This document shows positions 9,186-17,068 of a DNA stretch of 64,000 nt, one piece after another. Position numbers and translations under genes: made by a program. The number at the start of each line of letters is the position of its first letter. Positions within the stretch are counted from its first letter, which is position 1. Under the pieces are notes generated by a model. The model worked only from the letters and a program-made list of their open reading frames with translations, had not been told where the DNA came from and searched no databases. The DNA is from Emticicia sp. 21SJ11W-3. GTDB lineage: Bacteria > Bacteroidota > Bacteroidia > Cytophagales > Spirosomataceae. The stretch lies in the NCBI RefSeq assembly GCF_024138715.1, contig NZ_CP092074.1:2108001-2172000 (forward strand), given 5' to 3'.

Positions 9186-9983
9186 TTACATGCTTAACAC
9201 TTTTACGCTTTCCTGTGCTTTCCGTTTAACAAAGTCTTCGGTTTCATTATTTTGTAATAGCTTTTGTAATGGTTTTACGGCGCGTTTATCGCCAAGGTTA
9301 GCCAGTATATCAATCACGGTTATTTGTAATGTTGGCTCTTGCTGCGTAAGCAGTGTTTGTATCAGGGCATCACGCGCTACTTTCTCATCTCCGAAGTGCG
9401 ACAGCGCCTCTGCTGCTGCCGTGCGCACATTTATATTCGGGTCATTATTCAGTGTTTTAACCAACGCTTTTAGTACCTCAGTGTCGGGCTTATTAATGTC
9501 GTATGAGTAATTAACTGCCTGGATTCTTTCAGAGGCCGACTCCCGCTTTAACATCGACAGCATTACCAGTTCTTTGGTTTCTTCAACATCTCTTTTTAGC
9601 TGTGTAAGTTCCTTTAAATCTCCCAGGTCTTTGTCAGCTGTTTTGCGGCCTATCAGAAAAATTCCTAATAAAAATACAACTCCGGCGGCGTATTTTAGTG
9701 CTGGCGAGTTTAACCAGCTAACGCGCATATTTCCCTTTTGTGCTTTCTCTTTTCTTTTTTGTTCGGCTCCTTTTTCTTTTTCAAGCATCATATAGAAGCC
9801 AAGGTCAAGGTTAGCGTCGGGCTCATGTGCTTCGGGCTGAGGCATATCATGATAAAATGCTTTGAGTTCTTCAAACTCAGCCCTGAGCGATTCGTTGTCT
9901 GCCAACAGGGTTTCAAGTTCCTGCTTTTGTTTAGTTGTCAGTTTATTATCCAGGTAATCGGCAAATAATTGTTCCATATCCAC
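9186..9983 (-). CDS. membrane protein with N-terminal anti-sigma-like region and C-terminal HEAT repeats
   Basis: 265 residues. Residues 1-90 are charged and helical (MEQLFADYLDNKLTTKQKQE resembles the start of zinc-less anti-sigma domains), residues 95-112 form a single membrane helix, and residues about 165-262 form HEAT repeats (NDPNINVRTAAAEALSHFGD, then LQITVIDILANLGDKRAVKP). The gene begins 11 bases after the stop of the ECF sigma gene on the same strand, which strongly suggests that it is the cognate anti-sigma factor: cytoplasmic part holding the sigma, HEAT part in the periplasm sensing a partner. The start could be the first Met or the Met two residues in. Role inferred from context. 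Confidence 0.75.
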   Translation of the reverse strand: MDMEQLFADYLDNKLTTKQKQELETLLADNESLRAEFEELKAFYHDMPQPEAHEPDANLDLGFYMMLEKEKGAEQKRKEKAQKGNMRVSWLNSPALKYAAGVVFLLGIFLIGRKTADKDLGDLKELTQLKRDVEETKELVMLSMLKRESASERIQAVNYSYDINKPDTEVLKALVKTLNNDPNINVRTAAAEALSHFGDEKVARDALIQTLLTQQEPTLQITVIDILANLGDKRAVKPLQKLLQNNETEDFVKRKAQESVKVLSM

Positions 9984-9994
9984 ATTCCTCCTAA

Positions 9995-10513
9995 TTAGTA
10001 ATTTAATTTTAAAAATTCTTCTTTTAATTGTTTTAAACCTCTGTGCACCCGTACTTTTACCAACGACACCGAAATATTGAGTACGTCGGCAATTTCTTCG
10101 TATTTCAGGTCTTCATATCTGCTCAACCTTAGTACTTCCTGGTACTCCTGTGGTATTTTTTTTAAGGCTTTCTGAATTAAAAGGTATTGTTCATCATCAT
10201 AATTTTCTTCTTCGGCTAAGTCAAAGTTTTCGTTTAAATCTTTGTGGTTGTGCGATTGCTCTTTCAGGTAATCGTGGTAAATATTTCTGGCTATCCGGTA
10301 TATCCATGTTCTGAACTCGTAACCATCTTTATAGCTTTGCCGGTAATGAATGATACGATAGAAAACCTGCTGAGTCAAATCCTGACTCGAATCACGCTCT
10401 ACACCAAATCTTAAATAAAAATTATATAATGGGCGTTTGTATCTTTCGTACAAAATCGCAGCCTTATCCAAGTCGCCTCCGGCTACCAGTTGCATAGCTG
10501 CTTCGTCTGTCAT
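9995..10513 (-). CDS. ECF-type RNA polymerase sigma factor
   Basis: 172 residues with region 2 at about 25-90 (LYERYKRPLYNFYLRFG, DLTQQVFYRII, FRTWIYRIARNIYHDYLK) and region 4 at about 118-168 (IPQEYQEVLRLSRYEDLKYEEIADVL, then a helix-turn-helix VSLVKVRVHRGLKQLK). No region 3, as expected for ECF sigma factors. It should redirect RNA polymerase to a small regulon, likely including its own operon with the HEAT-repeat protein and possibly the receptor and the two secreted paralogues downstream. The promoter must lie in 10514-10614, as a MITE-like repeat begins at 10615. Confidence 0.95.
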   Translation of the reverse strand: MTDEAAMQLVAGGDLDKAAILYERYKRPLYNFYLRFGVERDSSQDLTQQVFYRIIHYRQSYKDGYEFRTWIYRIARNIYHDYLKEQSHNHKDLNENFDLAEEENYDDEQYLLIQKALKKIPQEYQEVLRLSRYEDLKYEEIADVLNISVSLVKVRVHRGLKQLKEEFLKLNY

Positions 10514-10963
10514 AGAGAGCTTTTTCGTTTTAGGTTTCTGAATATGATTACTTGGGTACAGGTAAAAGGTTACAGCGATTCTGAAAATATTTTTGTTATT
10601 TCTTGAACATTGCCTGAACTCTGCCGCGACGGCGTACCGTTTTACCTGATTGAATGATTTAGTTGACTACATGCATTTTAACCTGATTATTGTTAAGACG
10701 ATTGAAGCAGGTATTAATTACATACCAAAACAAATTTACTTTAATGCCAATCAGTGTAATCATTTAATCTGGTAAAACGGTTCACCGTCACGGCAGAGTT
10801 CAAGACAACCATTTCACAAATTAGTTGATGCCACAAAGTAAAATTTACTGCAAATTTGGTATTTGGTCTCATATTCAAATTAATTCATCAACATTTAAAA
10901 AATTATTCTTTCTCTTCACTTACATTTATGAAATTTTTTTCATCACACTATTATTAATTAATT
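10514..10963. other. 450-base divergent gap between the sigma factor and the metalloprotease
   Basis: No convincing gene. It holds the upstream region of the sigma gene (10514-10614), a 188-bp inverted-repeat element (10615-10802) and an A/T-rich upstream region of the metalloprotease (10803-10963) with a possible weak promoter. Confidence 0.7.
10615..10802. repeat. 188-bp element with 45-bp imperfect terminal inverted repeats (MITE-like)
   Basis: The left arm 10615-10659 begins TGAACTCTGCCGCGACGG; the reverse complement of the right arm 10758-10802 begins TGAACTCTGCCGTGACGG. The 45-bp arms differ at 5 positions (offsets 13, 19, 21, 33 and 38). The 98-base centre has no gene. No clear target-site duplication is visible. 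It could be a non-autonomous transposable element or a structured RNA; transcribed on either strand it would fold into a long hairpin. Confidence 0.75.
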
Positions 10964-13528
10964 ATGAAATTATTACGCCTTGCACTTGTACCCTGTGCCA
11001 TTTTTGGTATGACCCTGACGGGGAATGCCCAGAAGAAGGACGACAAGAAAAAAGAAGAACCTGCAAAAACTACCCAGACGCCAACCGCAACACCTCCTGT
11101 AGTTAAACCTGCCGAAACCCCCAAACCAGGGCCGAAACCTTACAAAGATGTAATTACTGATAAGGCCAAAACCAGCAAAGGATTGATAACGGTGCATAAA
11201 ATTGATGAGAAGTACTTCTTTGAAATTGCCGATACCCTGCTGGGCCGTGACATAATGACGGTTACGCGTTATTCTAAAACTGCCGCCGGTGGTGGTATCT
11301 TTGGTGGAGAAGAAGTGAACCGTCAGATGATCAGATGGGAGAAAGGACCAGACAATAAGATTTTCTTACGTTCTATCTCTATCGTTATGTCAAGTCCTGA
11401 TAGCACCAAGCCTATTTTTCAGGCCGTAAGAAACTCAAGCGCCGACCCAATTGTGGGTGCATTTGACATTAAAGCCATTAAGAAAGATACGGTTTCTGTA
11501 ATTGAAGTAACTGATTTCTTCAAGGCTGATAACCAGATTTTTTCATTAGACCCTGTAAGCAAACAATTACTTAAAATTACGGCGCAGCTGCCAGACCGTT
11601 CGTATATTCAGCACATACGGTCTTACCCAATTAATACCGAAATCCGTACGGTTAAAACCTTTGGCGTAGTGCCGCCGTCGGTTTCTTTAATGCCTATTCC
11701 GCAAATTGGCCAGTATTTGCCGGCCTCGCGCGATGCAGGTGTGGTAACTATGGAGTTTAATACCTCAATGATATTGCTGCCTAAAGTGCCTATGCGTAAA
11801 CGATTCTTCGACCAACGTGTAGGGTACTTTGCCAACCAGTACTCTGTATTTGGAGAAGAGTCTCAGAAATCAGACAACGAAGTTTTTGCTGTAAGATGGA
11901 AACTAGAGCCAAAAAGCAAAGAAGATGCCGAACGCCAGAAACGTGGTGAAGCAATTGAGCCTAAAAAACCAATTGTTTATTATATAGACCCGGCCACACC
12001 TAAAAAGTGGCAAAAATACCTGAAAGCCGGTGTTGATGACTGGCAAAAAGCTTTTGAGAAAGCAGGTTGGAAAAACGCTATCCGTGGCGAATACCTTGAC
12101 CCAAAAGACAGCCTGAGCCTGGAAGATGCCCGCTATTCGGTTATCCGTTATTTTGCGGCTGATATTCAGAATGCTTACGGACCAAACGTGCATGACCCAC
12201 GCAGCGGCGAAATTCTTGAAAGCCACATAGGCTGGTATCATAACGTAATGCGTTTATTGCGTAACTGGTATATGATTCAGACAGCCGCCGTTGACCCACG
12301 TGCCAGAACCAAAAATTTCAGTGATGAGCTGATGGGAGAGCTTGTACGTTTTGTGTCGTCGCACGAGGTAGGCCACACGTTGGGTCTTCGCCATAACATG
12401 GGTGCCAGCTCTGCTACGCCGGTTGAAAAACTACGTGACAAAAACTGGGTGGCTAAAAACGGACATACGTCTTCTATTATGGACTACGCCCGTTTTAACT
12501 ATGTTGCACAACCGGAAGATGGGGTAACAGATTTGTTTCCGCGTATCGGTGATTATGATGAGTGGGCTATCAAATGGGGTTACGGATACTTTGCCGACGC
12601 CAAAGATGCCAAAGAAGAGAAAAAACTGCTTAACGAGTTAACAAAAGAGGCAACCAAAGACCCTCGCAAGAGATTCGGTACTGAAATAAGCCCTTATGAC
12701 CCTCGTTACCAGACTGAAGACCTGAGCGACAATGCCATGAAAGCTTCTGACTATGGTATTAAGAATCTTCAGAGAATATTGCCCAATCTTACAGAATGGA
12801 GTAAGGAAGACGGAGAGTTCTACAAAGAGTTATCGGAGCTATATGGCAACGTGGTAGGTCAATACCGCCGTTATATTGGCCATGTTACCAAAAATGTAGG
12901 TGGTGTTTATGATACACCAAAAACCTATGACATGGAAGGTAGTGTATATGAAGTGGTGCCAAAAGCAACTCAGAAAGAAGCCGTTGCATTCCTGAACCGT
13001 CAGGTTTTTGCCACGCCAACGTGGTTAATTAACCCTGCCATTCTAAATAAAATCAATATCGAAACAGGTATTGAAGCCATCAAGTCAATTCAGGAGAGTA
13101 CCTTGAACAACCTTTTGGCTGGTGACCGTGCCGCAAGGTTGATGGAAACAGGCTCAACAAACCCTGCTAACTATAATCTTGATGAATTGATGACCGACCT
13201 TCGAGGTGGCATCTGGGCAGAGTTAAAAACCCGCAAAGCGATTGATGTGTATCGTCGTAACCTTCAAAAAGTTTATGTTGAGAAGGTAATTTCATTGCTG
13301 AACCCAACTTCAACAATGTTGATGTCGGTACCTCCGGGGGTAACATACGGTTATGAAACCCGCATGGTGGATTTGAAAAAGACCGACTTGCCGTCAATTG
13401 CAAGAGCAAATCTTGAATCATTGAAAGCAGAAATAAAAGCAGCTTTGCCTTTAACAACCGACAAAATGAGTAAATACCATTTACAGGATGTGCTAAGCCG
13501 AATTGAGAAAGCTTTAGACCCTAAATAA
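10964..13528 (+). CDS. large secreted zinc-dependent metalloprotease (DUF5117/DUF5118 type)
   Basis: 854 residues. Signal peptide 1-22 (ending TGNAQ) is followed by a low-complexity K/P/T-rich linker (about 24-55), then DUF5118/DUF5117-like regions and a metzincin-type zinc site HEVGHTLGLRHN beginning at residue 467, which supplies three histidine ligands and the catalytic glutamate (HExxHxxGxxH). A met-turn-like SIMDYARF follows about 40 residues later. A large C-terminal part (about 600-854) fits the family length. It likely degrades peptides in the periplasm or outside the cell. The gene is alone and is followed by a very strong terminator. Confidence 0.9.
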   Translation: MKLLRLALVPCAIFGMTLTGNAQKKDDKKKEEPAKTTQTPTATPPVVKPAETPKPGPKPYKDVITDKAKTSKGLITVHKIDEKYFFEIADTLLGRDIMTVTRYSKTAAGGGIFGGEEVNRQMIRWEKGPDNKIFLRSISIVMSSPDSTKPIFQAVRNSSADPIVGAFDIKAIKKDTVSVIEVTDFFKADNQIFSLDPVSKQLLKITAQLPDRSYIQHIRSYPINTEIRTVKTFGVVPPSVSLMPIPQIGQYLPASRDAGVVTMEFNTSMILLPKVPMRKRFFDQRVGYFANQYSVFGEESQKSDNEVFAVRWKLEPKSKEDAERQKRGEAIEPKKPIVYYIDPATPKKWQKYLKAGVDDWQKAFEKAGWKNAIRGEYLDPKDSLSLEDARYSVIRYFAADIQNAYGPNVHDPRSGEILESHIGWYHNVMRLLRNWYMIQTAAVDPRARTKNFSDELMGELVRFVSSHEVGHTLGLRHNMGASSATPVEKLRDKNWVAKNGHTSSIMDYARFNYVAQPEDGVTDLFPRIGDYDEWAIKWGYGYFADAKDAKEEKKLLNELTKEATKDPRKRFGTEISPYDPRYQTEDLSDNAMKASDYGIKNLQRILPNLTEWSKEDGEFYKELSELYGNVVGQYRRYIGHVTKNVGGVYDTPKTYDMEGSVYEVVPKATQKEAVAFLNRQVFATPTWLINPAILNKINIETGIEAIKSIQESTLNNLLAGDRAARLMETGSTNPANYNLDELMTDLRGGIWAELKTRKAIDVYRRNLQKVYVEKVISLLNPTSTMLMSVPPGVTYGYETRMVDLKKTDLPSIARANLESLKAEIKAALPLTTDKMSKYHLQDVLSRIEKALDPK

Positions 13529-13540
13529 TATAGTATTTAG

Positions 13541-13588
13541 TATAAAACATAAAAGCGGAGGGGCAACCCTTCGCTTTTATGTTTTATA
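13541..13588. terminator. very strong hairpin terminator with GCAA tetraloop
   Basis: A perfect 17-bp arm pair (13541-13557 with 13572-13588) continues inward as GAGGG/CCCTT, closing on a GCAA loop at 13563-13566. Total stem about 22 bp with A/T-rich outer flanks, so it can stop transcription from both sides; it follows the metalloprotease. Confidence 0.85.
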
Positions 13589-13794
13589 AGTATAAACTGA
13601 ACTGTGTCTATCTTGAGGAATAATTTCTTTTTATAACACAAAATCAACTTTTTAAATGGTAGGAGATTGAAAAATACAATTGTCTCACATCAAGGAATGC
13701 ACCTTTTATATTAGCAGCATTGATAACAGATAGTTTATTTGTATAGCATACATAAAAAGCAAAAAATGAGAATTCGACTGGGCAAGCATTGGCA

Positions 13795-14247
13795 TCACCT
13801 TAACTCCAGGTGCAAAATCGGAAAAGGCTTACCGGTTCCGTCTAGTTCAGACCGGCTAATCACCGTAAATCCATGATGCAGATAAAACTCAAGGGCTTGG
13901 GTATTTTGCTCGTTTACATCTACTTTACTTATTTTTTGTGTGTCTATTGCATGGTTTAACAATGCTTTACCGATTCCTTTGCCAATGGCATCGGGGTGAA
14001 GAAAAAGCATTTCGAGGCTATCGTCTATGGTGCCTGAAAAACCAAGAATTTTTCCGCCTTCGTTTCTGATACTATTAAGCTCAACCATTTCGAAATAGTT
14101 ATGTTCATAAATGGTTTGTTTGAAAAACAAAATGTTCTCTTCTTTCAGAAAATGATGGGTGGCTCTTACAGATGCTTCCCACAAGTCAAGCAGTTCGTCG
14201 TATTCTTCGGGTAAAACTCTTGTAATGGTATAACTCAGGTCAGTCAT
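13795..14247 (-). CDS. GNAT family N-acetyltransferase
   Basis: 150 residues with the acetyl-CoA site of the GNAT fold: LFLHPDAIGKGIGKALLNHAI (the R/QxxGxG/A motif appears as IGKGIGKAL) and the C-terminal VNEQNTQALEFYLHHGFTVISRSELD. Similar to YjaB/YiaC-type small acetyltransferases that act on small molecules or protein N-termini; substrate unknown. Its ATG overlaps the stop of the upstream acetyltransferase gene by one base (TAATG), so the two are translationally coupled, the last two genes of a three-gene operon. Confidence 0.9.
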   Translation of the reverse strand: MTDLSYTITRVLPEEYDELLDLWEASVRATHHFLKEENILFFKQTIYEHNYFEMVELNSIRNEGGKILGFSGTIDDSLEMLFLHPDAIGKGIGKALLNHAIDTQKISKVDVNEQNTQALEFYLHHGFTVISRSELDGTGKPFPILHLELR

Positions 14248-14711
14248 TATTTTAGTGTCATGCTTAGCATAATCATGTGTTTACACTGAACGCCGTTTTC
14301 AAGGATGGGTTCAGTATAATTGTTAATAAAGAAATTGAATTTTATATCAGAGAGTTCAAAACCCAGCTTTTGATACAAGTATAATTGCCCAATACTGGCA
14401 TTACTTGTGCCAATCAGCAATTTTTTAAAGCCCTGTTCTGTGGCAAGTCTGATAGCATGTTTCAAAAGTAGCGTACCTATACCTTTTCTTTGGTGTGCTT
14501 CATCAACGGCTATATTTTTAATTTCAGCCTCTTGGGCGTTGATACTACAAAGCACATATACACCAATAATATTGTCTGTGGTTTCAGCTATGTATACTTT
14601 TGAATTGGGCAGATAGACCTGAATAGCATCTACTGATGGATCAGCAGATAATAACAATTCTAACGGCAGGGTTTCTTCTGCCCTTAAAAGCCTTAAATGG
14701 ATATTGGCCAT
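14247..14711 (-). CDS. GNAT family N-acetyltransferase
   Basis: 154 residues. GNAT motif A is IAVDEAHQRKGIGTLLLKHA (the QxxGxG pyrophosphate-binding loop) and motif B is SIGQLYLYQKLGFELSDI. Substrate unknown. It starts three bases after the stop of the DUF1801 gene and overlaps the next acetyltransferase by one base, so the three genes form one operon. The two acetyltransferases are only distantly similar, so this is not a recent duplication. Confidence 0.9.
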   Translation of the reverse strand: MANIHLRLLRAEETLPLELLLSADPSVDAIQVYLPNSKVYIAETTDNIIGVYVLCSINAQEAEIKNIAVDEAHQRKGIGTLLLKHAIRLATEQGFKKLLIGTSNASIGQLYLYQKLGFELSDIKFNFFINNYTEPILENGVQCKHMIMLSMTLK

Positions 14712-14714
14712 AAA

Positions 14715-15140
14715 TCAGCTATTAGAAATGTCTTTTAATCGGCTGACCCTTACGGATTCATCAATCATTTCTCTCAGCACGTCCATGCTAATATCTGCCA
14801 TATTTTTTATGTAAATACAGCCTTTGCCTGTTTTGTGCTTACCTAATTTTTGCAGAAGTGCCTCTCTTTTGTCGGGGTCCAGATACGTATAAAGACTGAT
14901 GGCATCTTTTCGCGGCGAAAAAGCAACCAATGGCGCGTCACCTTCATGCCCGCTATCATATTTGTAATGATAACTGCCAAAGCCTATAATTGATGGCCCC
15001 CACATTCTGGCTTCGAGGCCGGTTTGCTGAGACATGATTTGAAGTAGCTGAAAACCGTCCGTTTTTCTTTTCTCTTCAGTAATCTGGTTCAGAAAGTCTT
15101 CTACTTTTATTGCTGTTTCGCTGGTTTTATTCTTTGCCAT
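14715..15140 (-). CDS. DUF1801 domain protein
   Basis: 141 residues. The core GLEARMWGPSIIGFGSYHYKYDSGHEGDAPLVAFSPRKDAISLY and the GKHKTGKGCIYIKNMADI segment are typical of DUF1801 (YdhG/YjbR-like fold). Biochemical function unknown. First gene of the operon with two acetyltransferases and divergent from the HAD phosphatase gene, with which it shares an 80-base promoter region. Confidence 0.88.
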   Translation of the reverse strand: MAKNKTSETAIKVEDFLNQITEEKRKTDGFQLLQIMSQQTGLEARMWGPSIIGFGSYHYKYDSGHEGDAPLVAFSPRKDAISLYTYLDPDKREALLQKLGKHKTGKGCIYIKNMADISMDVLREMIDESVRVSRLKDISNS

Positions 15141-15168
15141 AAGTTTATGAGCAATGGTTGAATTGAAA

Positions 15169-15176
15169 CAAATATA
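15169..15176 (-). promoter_or_regulatory. -7 box for the DUF1801/acetyltransferase operon
   Basis: On the minus strand TATATTTG matches TAnnTTTG exactly, 28 bases before the DUF1801 start. It forms the left half of a perfect inverted repeat CAAATAT-AAC-ATATTTG (15169-15185), which could also be an operator. Confidence 0.55.
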
Positions 15177-15189
15177 ACATATTTGTACT

Positions 15190-15197
15190 TACCTTTG
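15190..15197 (+). promoter_or_regulatory. -7 box for the HAD phosphatase gene
   Basis: TACCTTTG is an exact TAnnTTTG match 23 bases before the ATG at 15221. The two divergent -7 boxes are only 13 bases apart, so the promoters must overlap. Confidence 0.55.
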
Positions 15198-15220
15198 TAT
15201 GATAAACTTATAACCGAAGA

Positions 15221-16009
15221 ATGATAAAATTAATAGTGAGCGATATGGATGGCACATTGCTCGACGACCACAAACAACTGAATGAAGAATTTTGGGAAAT
15301 TGAACAGAAGCTGACCGATAACGGAATAATATTTGCTATTGCCAGTGGCCGGCAATATTATAACCTGGCCGAAAAATTTGCAAAAATAAAAGATAAGCTG
15401 ATTTTTCTGGCCGATAACGGGTCGTATGTTGTGTATCAGGATGAGCAGATACATATTGACTCCCTTGACAAGGACGCAGCCAACAGGTTTATTGAAATAG
15501 GCAGTAAGGTAGAGCAGGGCTATGTAATTGTAAGTGGCAAAAACTCTGCCTATGTTGAAAGTACGGATGAGCGTTTTCTGAGCGAAGCCGGAAATTATTT
15601 TAAGCGGATAAAAGTGGTGGAAGACCTGACCAATTTAGAAGACACGATTCTGAAAGTAACTATCTGCGATTTTAATAACTCTGAAACCAACAGTTATCTG
15701 CATTTTAAGGCCTTTGAAAACGATTATAAAGTAGCCATTGCCGGGAAAATCTGGTTGGATATAAGCGACTGGGGAGCGAACAAAGGCACAGCGATAAGGA
15801 AAATTCAGGAGAAATTAGGTATTTCTTTTGAAGAAACGATGGTGTTTGGCGATTACCTGAATGATATGGAAATGATGACAGCAGGTAAATACAGTTATGC
15901 CATGAAAAACGCCCACCCGAAAATTCTGGAAGCGGCTGGTTTTGTAACCCGCCACACCAATAATGAAAATGGCGTTTTGCAAACCATAAAAGAGATGGGT
16001 TTGGTATAA
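15221..16009 (+). CDS. Cof-type HAD family hydrolase
   Basis: 262 residues. HAD motif I DMDGTLLDD (nucleophile D8), motif II around IASGRQ, motif III/IV GDYLNDMEMM near residue 210 preceded by KGTAIRKI; the C2 cap lies between. Such Cof/YbiV-type enzymes dephosphorylate sugar phosphates, FMN or similar small phosphorylated metabolites; the exact substrate cannot be predicted. A single-gene unit with its own promoter and a bidirectional terminator after it. Confidence 0.92.
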   Translation: MIKLIVSDMDGTLLDDHKQLNEEFWEIEQKLTDNGIIFAIASGRQYYNLAEKFAKIKDKLIFLADNGSYVVYQDEQIHIDSLDKDAANRFIEIGSKVEQGYVIVSGKNSAYVESTDERFLSEAGNYFKRIKVVEDLTNLEDTILKVTICDFNNSETNSYLHFKAFENDYKVAIAGKIWLDISDWGANKGTAIRKIQEKLGISFEETMVFGDYLNDMEMMTAGKYSYAMKNAHPKILEAAGFVTRHTNNENGVLQTIKEMGLV

Positions 16010-16020
16010 CACCCATACTG

Positions 16021-16074
16021 AATAACAATAAAGGGCAGATGAAGAATTGTTTCAATCTGCCCTTTATTGTTATT
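16021..16074. terminator. bidirectional terminator with perfect 20-bp stem
   Basis: AATAACAATAAAGGGCAGAT (16021-16040) is the exact reverse complement of 16055-16074, with a 14-nt loop. It separates the HAD gene and the convergent TIM-barrel gene. Confidence 0.85.
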
Positions 16075-16077
16075 GAA

Positions 16078-16998
16078 TCAGATTTCAAAATTGTCAGATT
16101 CCTGATACGCTTTTATGAGCGCCTGTTCTCCTTCTTTTCCGGGTTTTGAATTGCCATGCTCCATACCAAAAATAAAGGTTTTGTTTTCGGCCTTGCTTTT
16201 GTTATAAACATGCTTGAAAATGTTTTTGTAGTTAATCTCGCCTGTTGTGGGTTCTTTTCTTCCCGGGTTATCACCAATCTGGAAATAGGCAATTTCGCTC
16301 CAGGTCCAGTCAATATGCGGAATAATGTGGCCTTCATTTTTTTGCATGTGGTAGATATCAAACAATATCTTGCATGACGGACTGTTGACACCCCGGCATA
16401 TTTCATAGGTTTGGTCTGAGGTACGCAGAAATAAATTCGGCGAGTCGCTCAACGGTTCAAGAACCATTACAATGCCGTGTGGTTCAAGAATCTCAGCTCC
16501 ACGGCGCAGGGCATCAATAACGTTTCCTGTTTGCACACCAATGGGCAGGTTACGCTCAAAGTCACCCGGAACAACCGTAACAAATTTGGCATTGCAGCGC
16601 TTGGCTACATCAACTGCACGTTTGCAGCCGTTCAGAAAAATGTCAATATATTCCTTTTTACCGGCGGCCAAAGTATTGGCGCCATTACCACCTTTATCTA
16701 CTACAAAGACGCCCATTTGCATACCCAGTTTGGCCATTGTTTCGCCAATTTTGGTTTGCATTTCAGGGGTGCGCCCCATCATTCCGTTATCTTCAAGTGC
16801 TGTGAAGCCAACGTCGGCCATAAATTTAAGCTGGTCTATCAAATCTTCTCCTGCCGAATGCCTGAACATACCAAAGTGTGGTGCATACTTTATCTTGAAA
16901 TTGTTCTGCCCAGCCAAGAAGTTAATTTTATCAGTAAACGGAACGGCCGAAACCCCTGCTACTGAAAATGTGTTTTTAATAAAATTTCTACGTTTCAT
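16078..16998 (-). CDS. exported sugar isomerase-like TIM-barrel protein (hydroxypyruvate isomerase family)
   Basis: 306 residues. The N-terminus KRRNFIKNTFSVAGVSAVP has a twin-arginine (Tat) motif RRNFIK, common in exported sugar-isomerase-like proteins of Bacteroidota. The body resembles Hyi/xylose isomerase-like barrels: LKFMADVGFTALEDNG, the metal-site glutamate in VLEPLSD, LFDIYHMQKNEGH, and IGDNPGRKEPTTGEINY. Likely isomerises or epimerises a small sugar or hydroxypyruvate in the periplasm after folding in the cytoplasm. No sugar transport genes are near. The beta-propeller gene lies 70 bases upstream on the same strand and could be co-transcribed. Confidence 0.85.
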   Translation of the reverse strand: MKRRNFIKNTFSVAGVSAVPFTDKINFLAGQNNFKIKYAPHFGMFRHSAGEDLIDQLKFMADVGFTALEDNGMMGRTPEMQTKIGETMAKLGMQMGVFVVDKGGNGANTLAAGKKEYIDIFLNGCKRAVDVAKRCNAKFVTVVPGDFERNLPIGVQTGNVIDALRRGAEILEPHGIVMVLEPLSDSPNLFLRTSDQTYEICRGVNSPSCKILFDIYHMQKNEGHIIPHIDWTWSEIAYFQIGDNPGRKEPTTGEINYKNIFKHVYNKSKAENKTFIFGMEHGNSKPGKEGEQALIKAYQESDNFEI

Positions 16999-17068
16999 TG
17001 TTATAGTGTTGAATTAAGATGCTTTTAAAAGAGTTCAATAGAAATTACTATTGCCTGGTGCCATGCAC

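Noticed and set aside
10825-11106. 93-residue open frame overlapping the metalloprotease start
   Set aside because: It lies in another frame of the well-supported signal-peptide-bearing metalloprotease gene and has no protein features.
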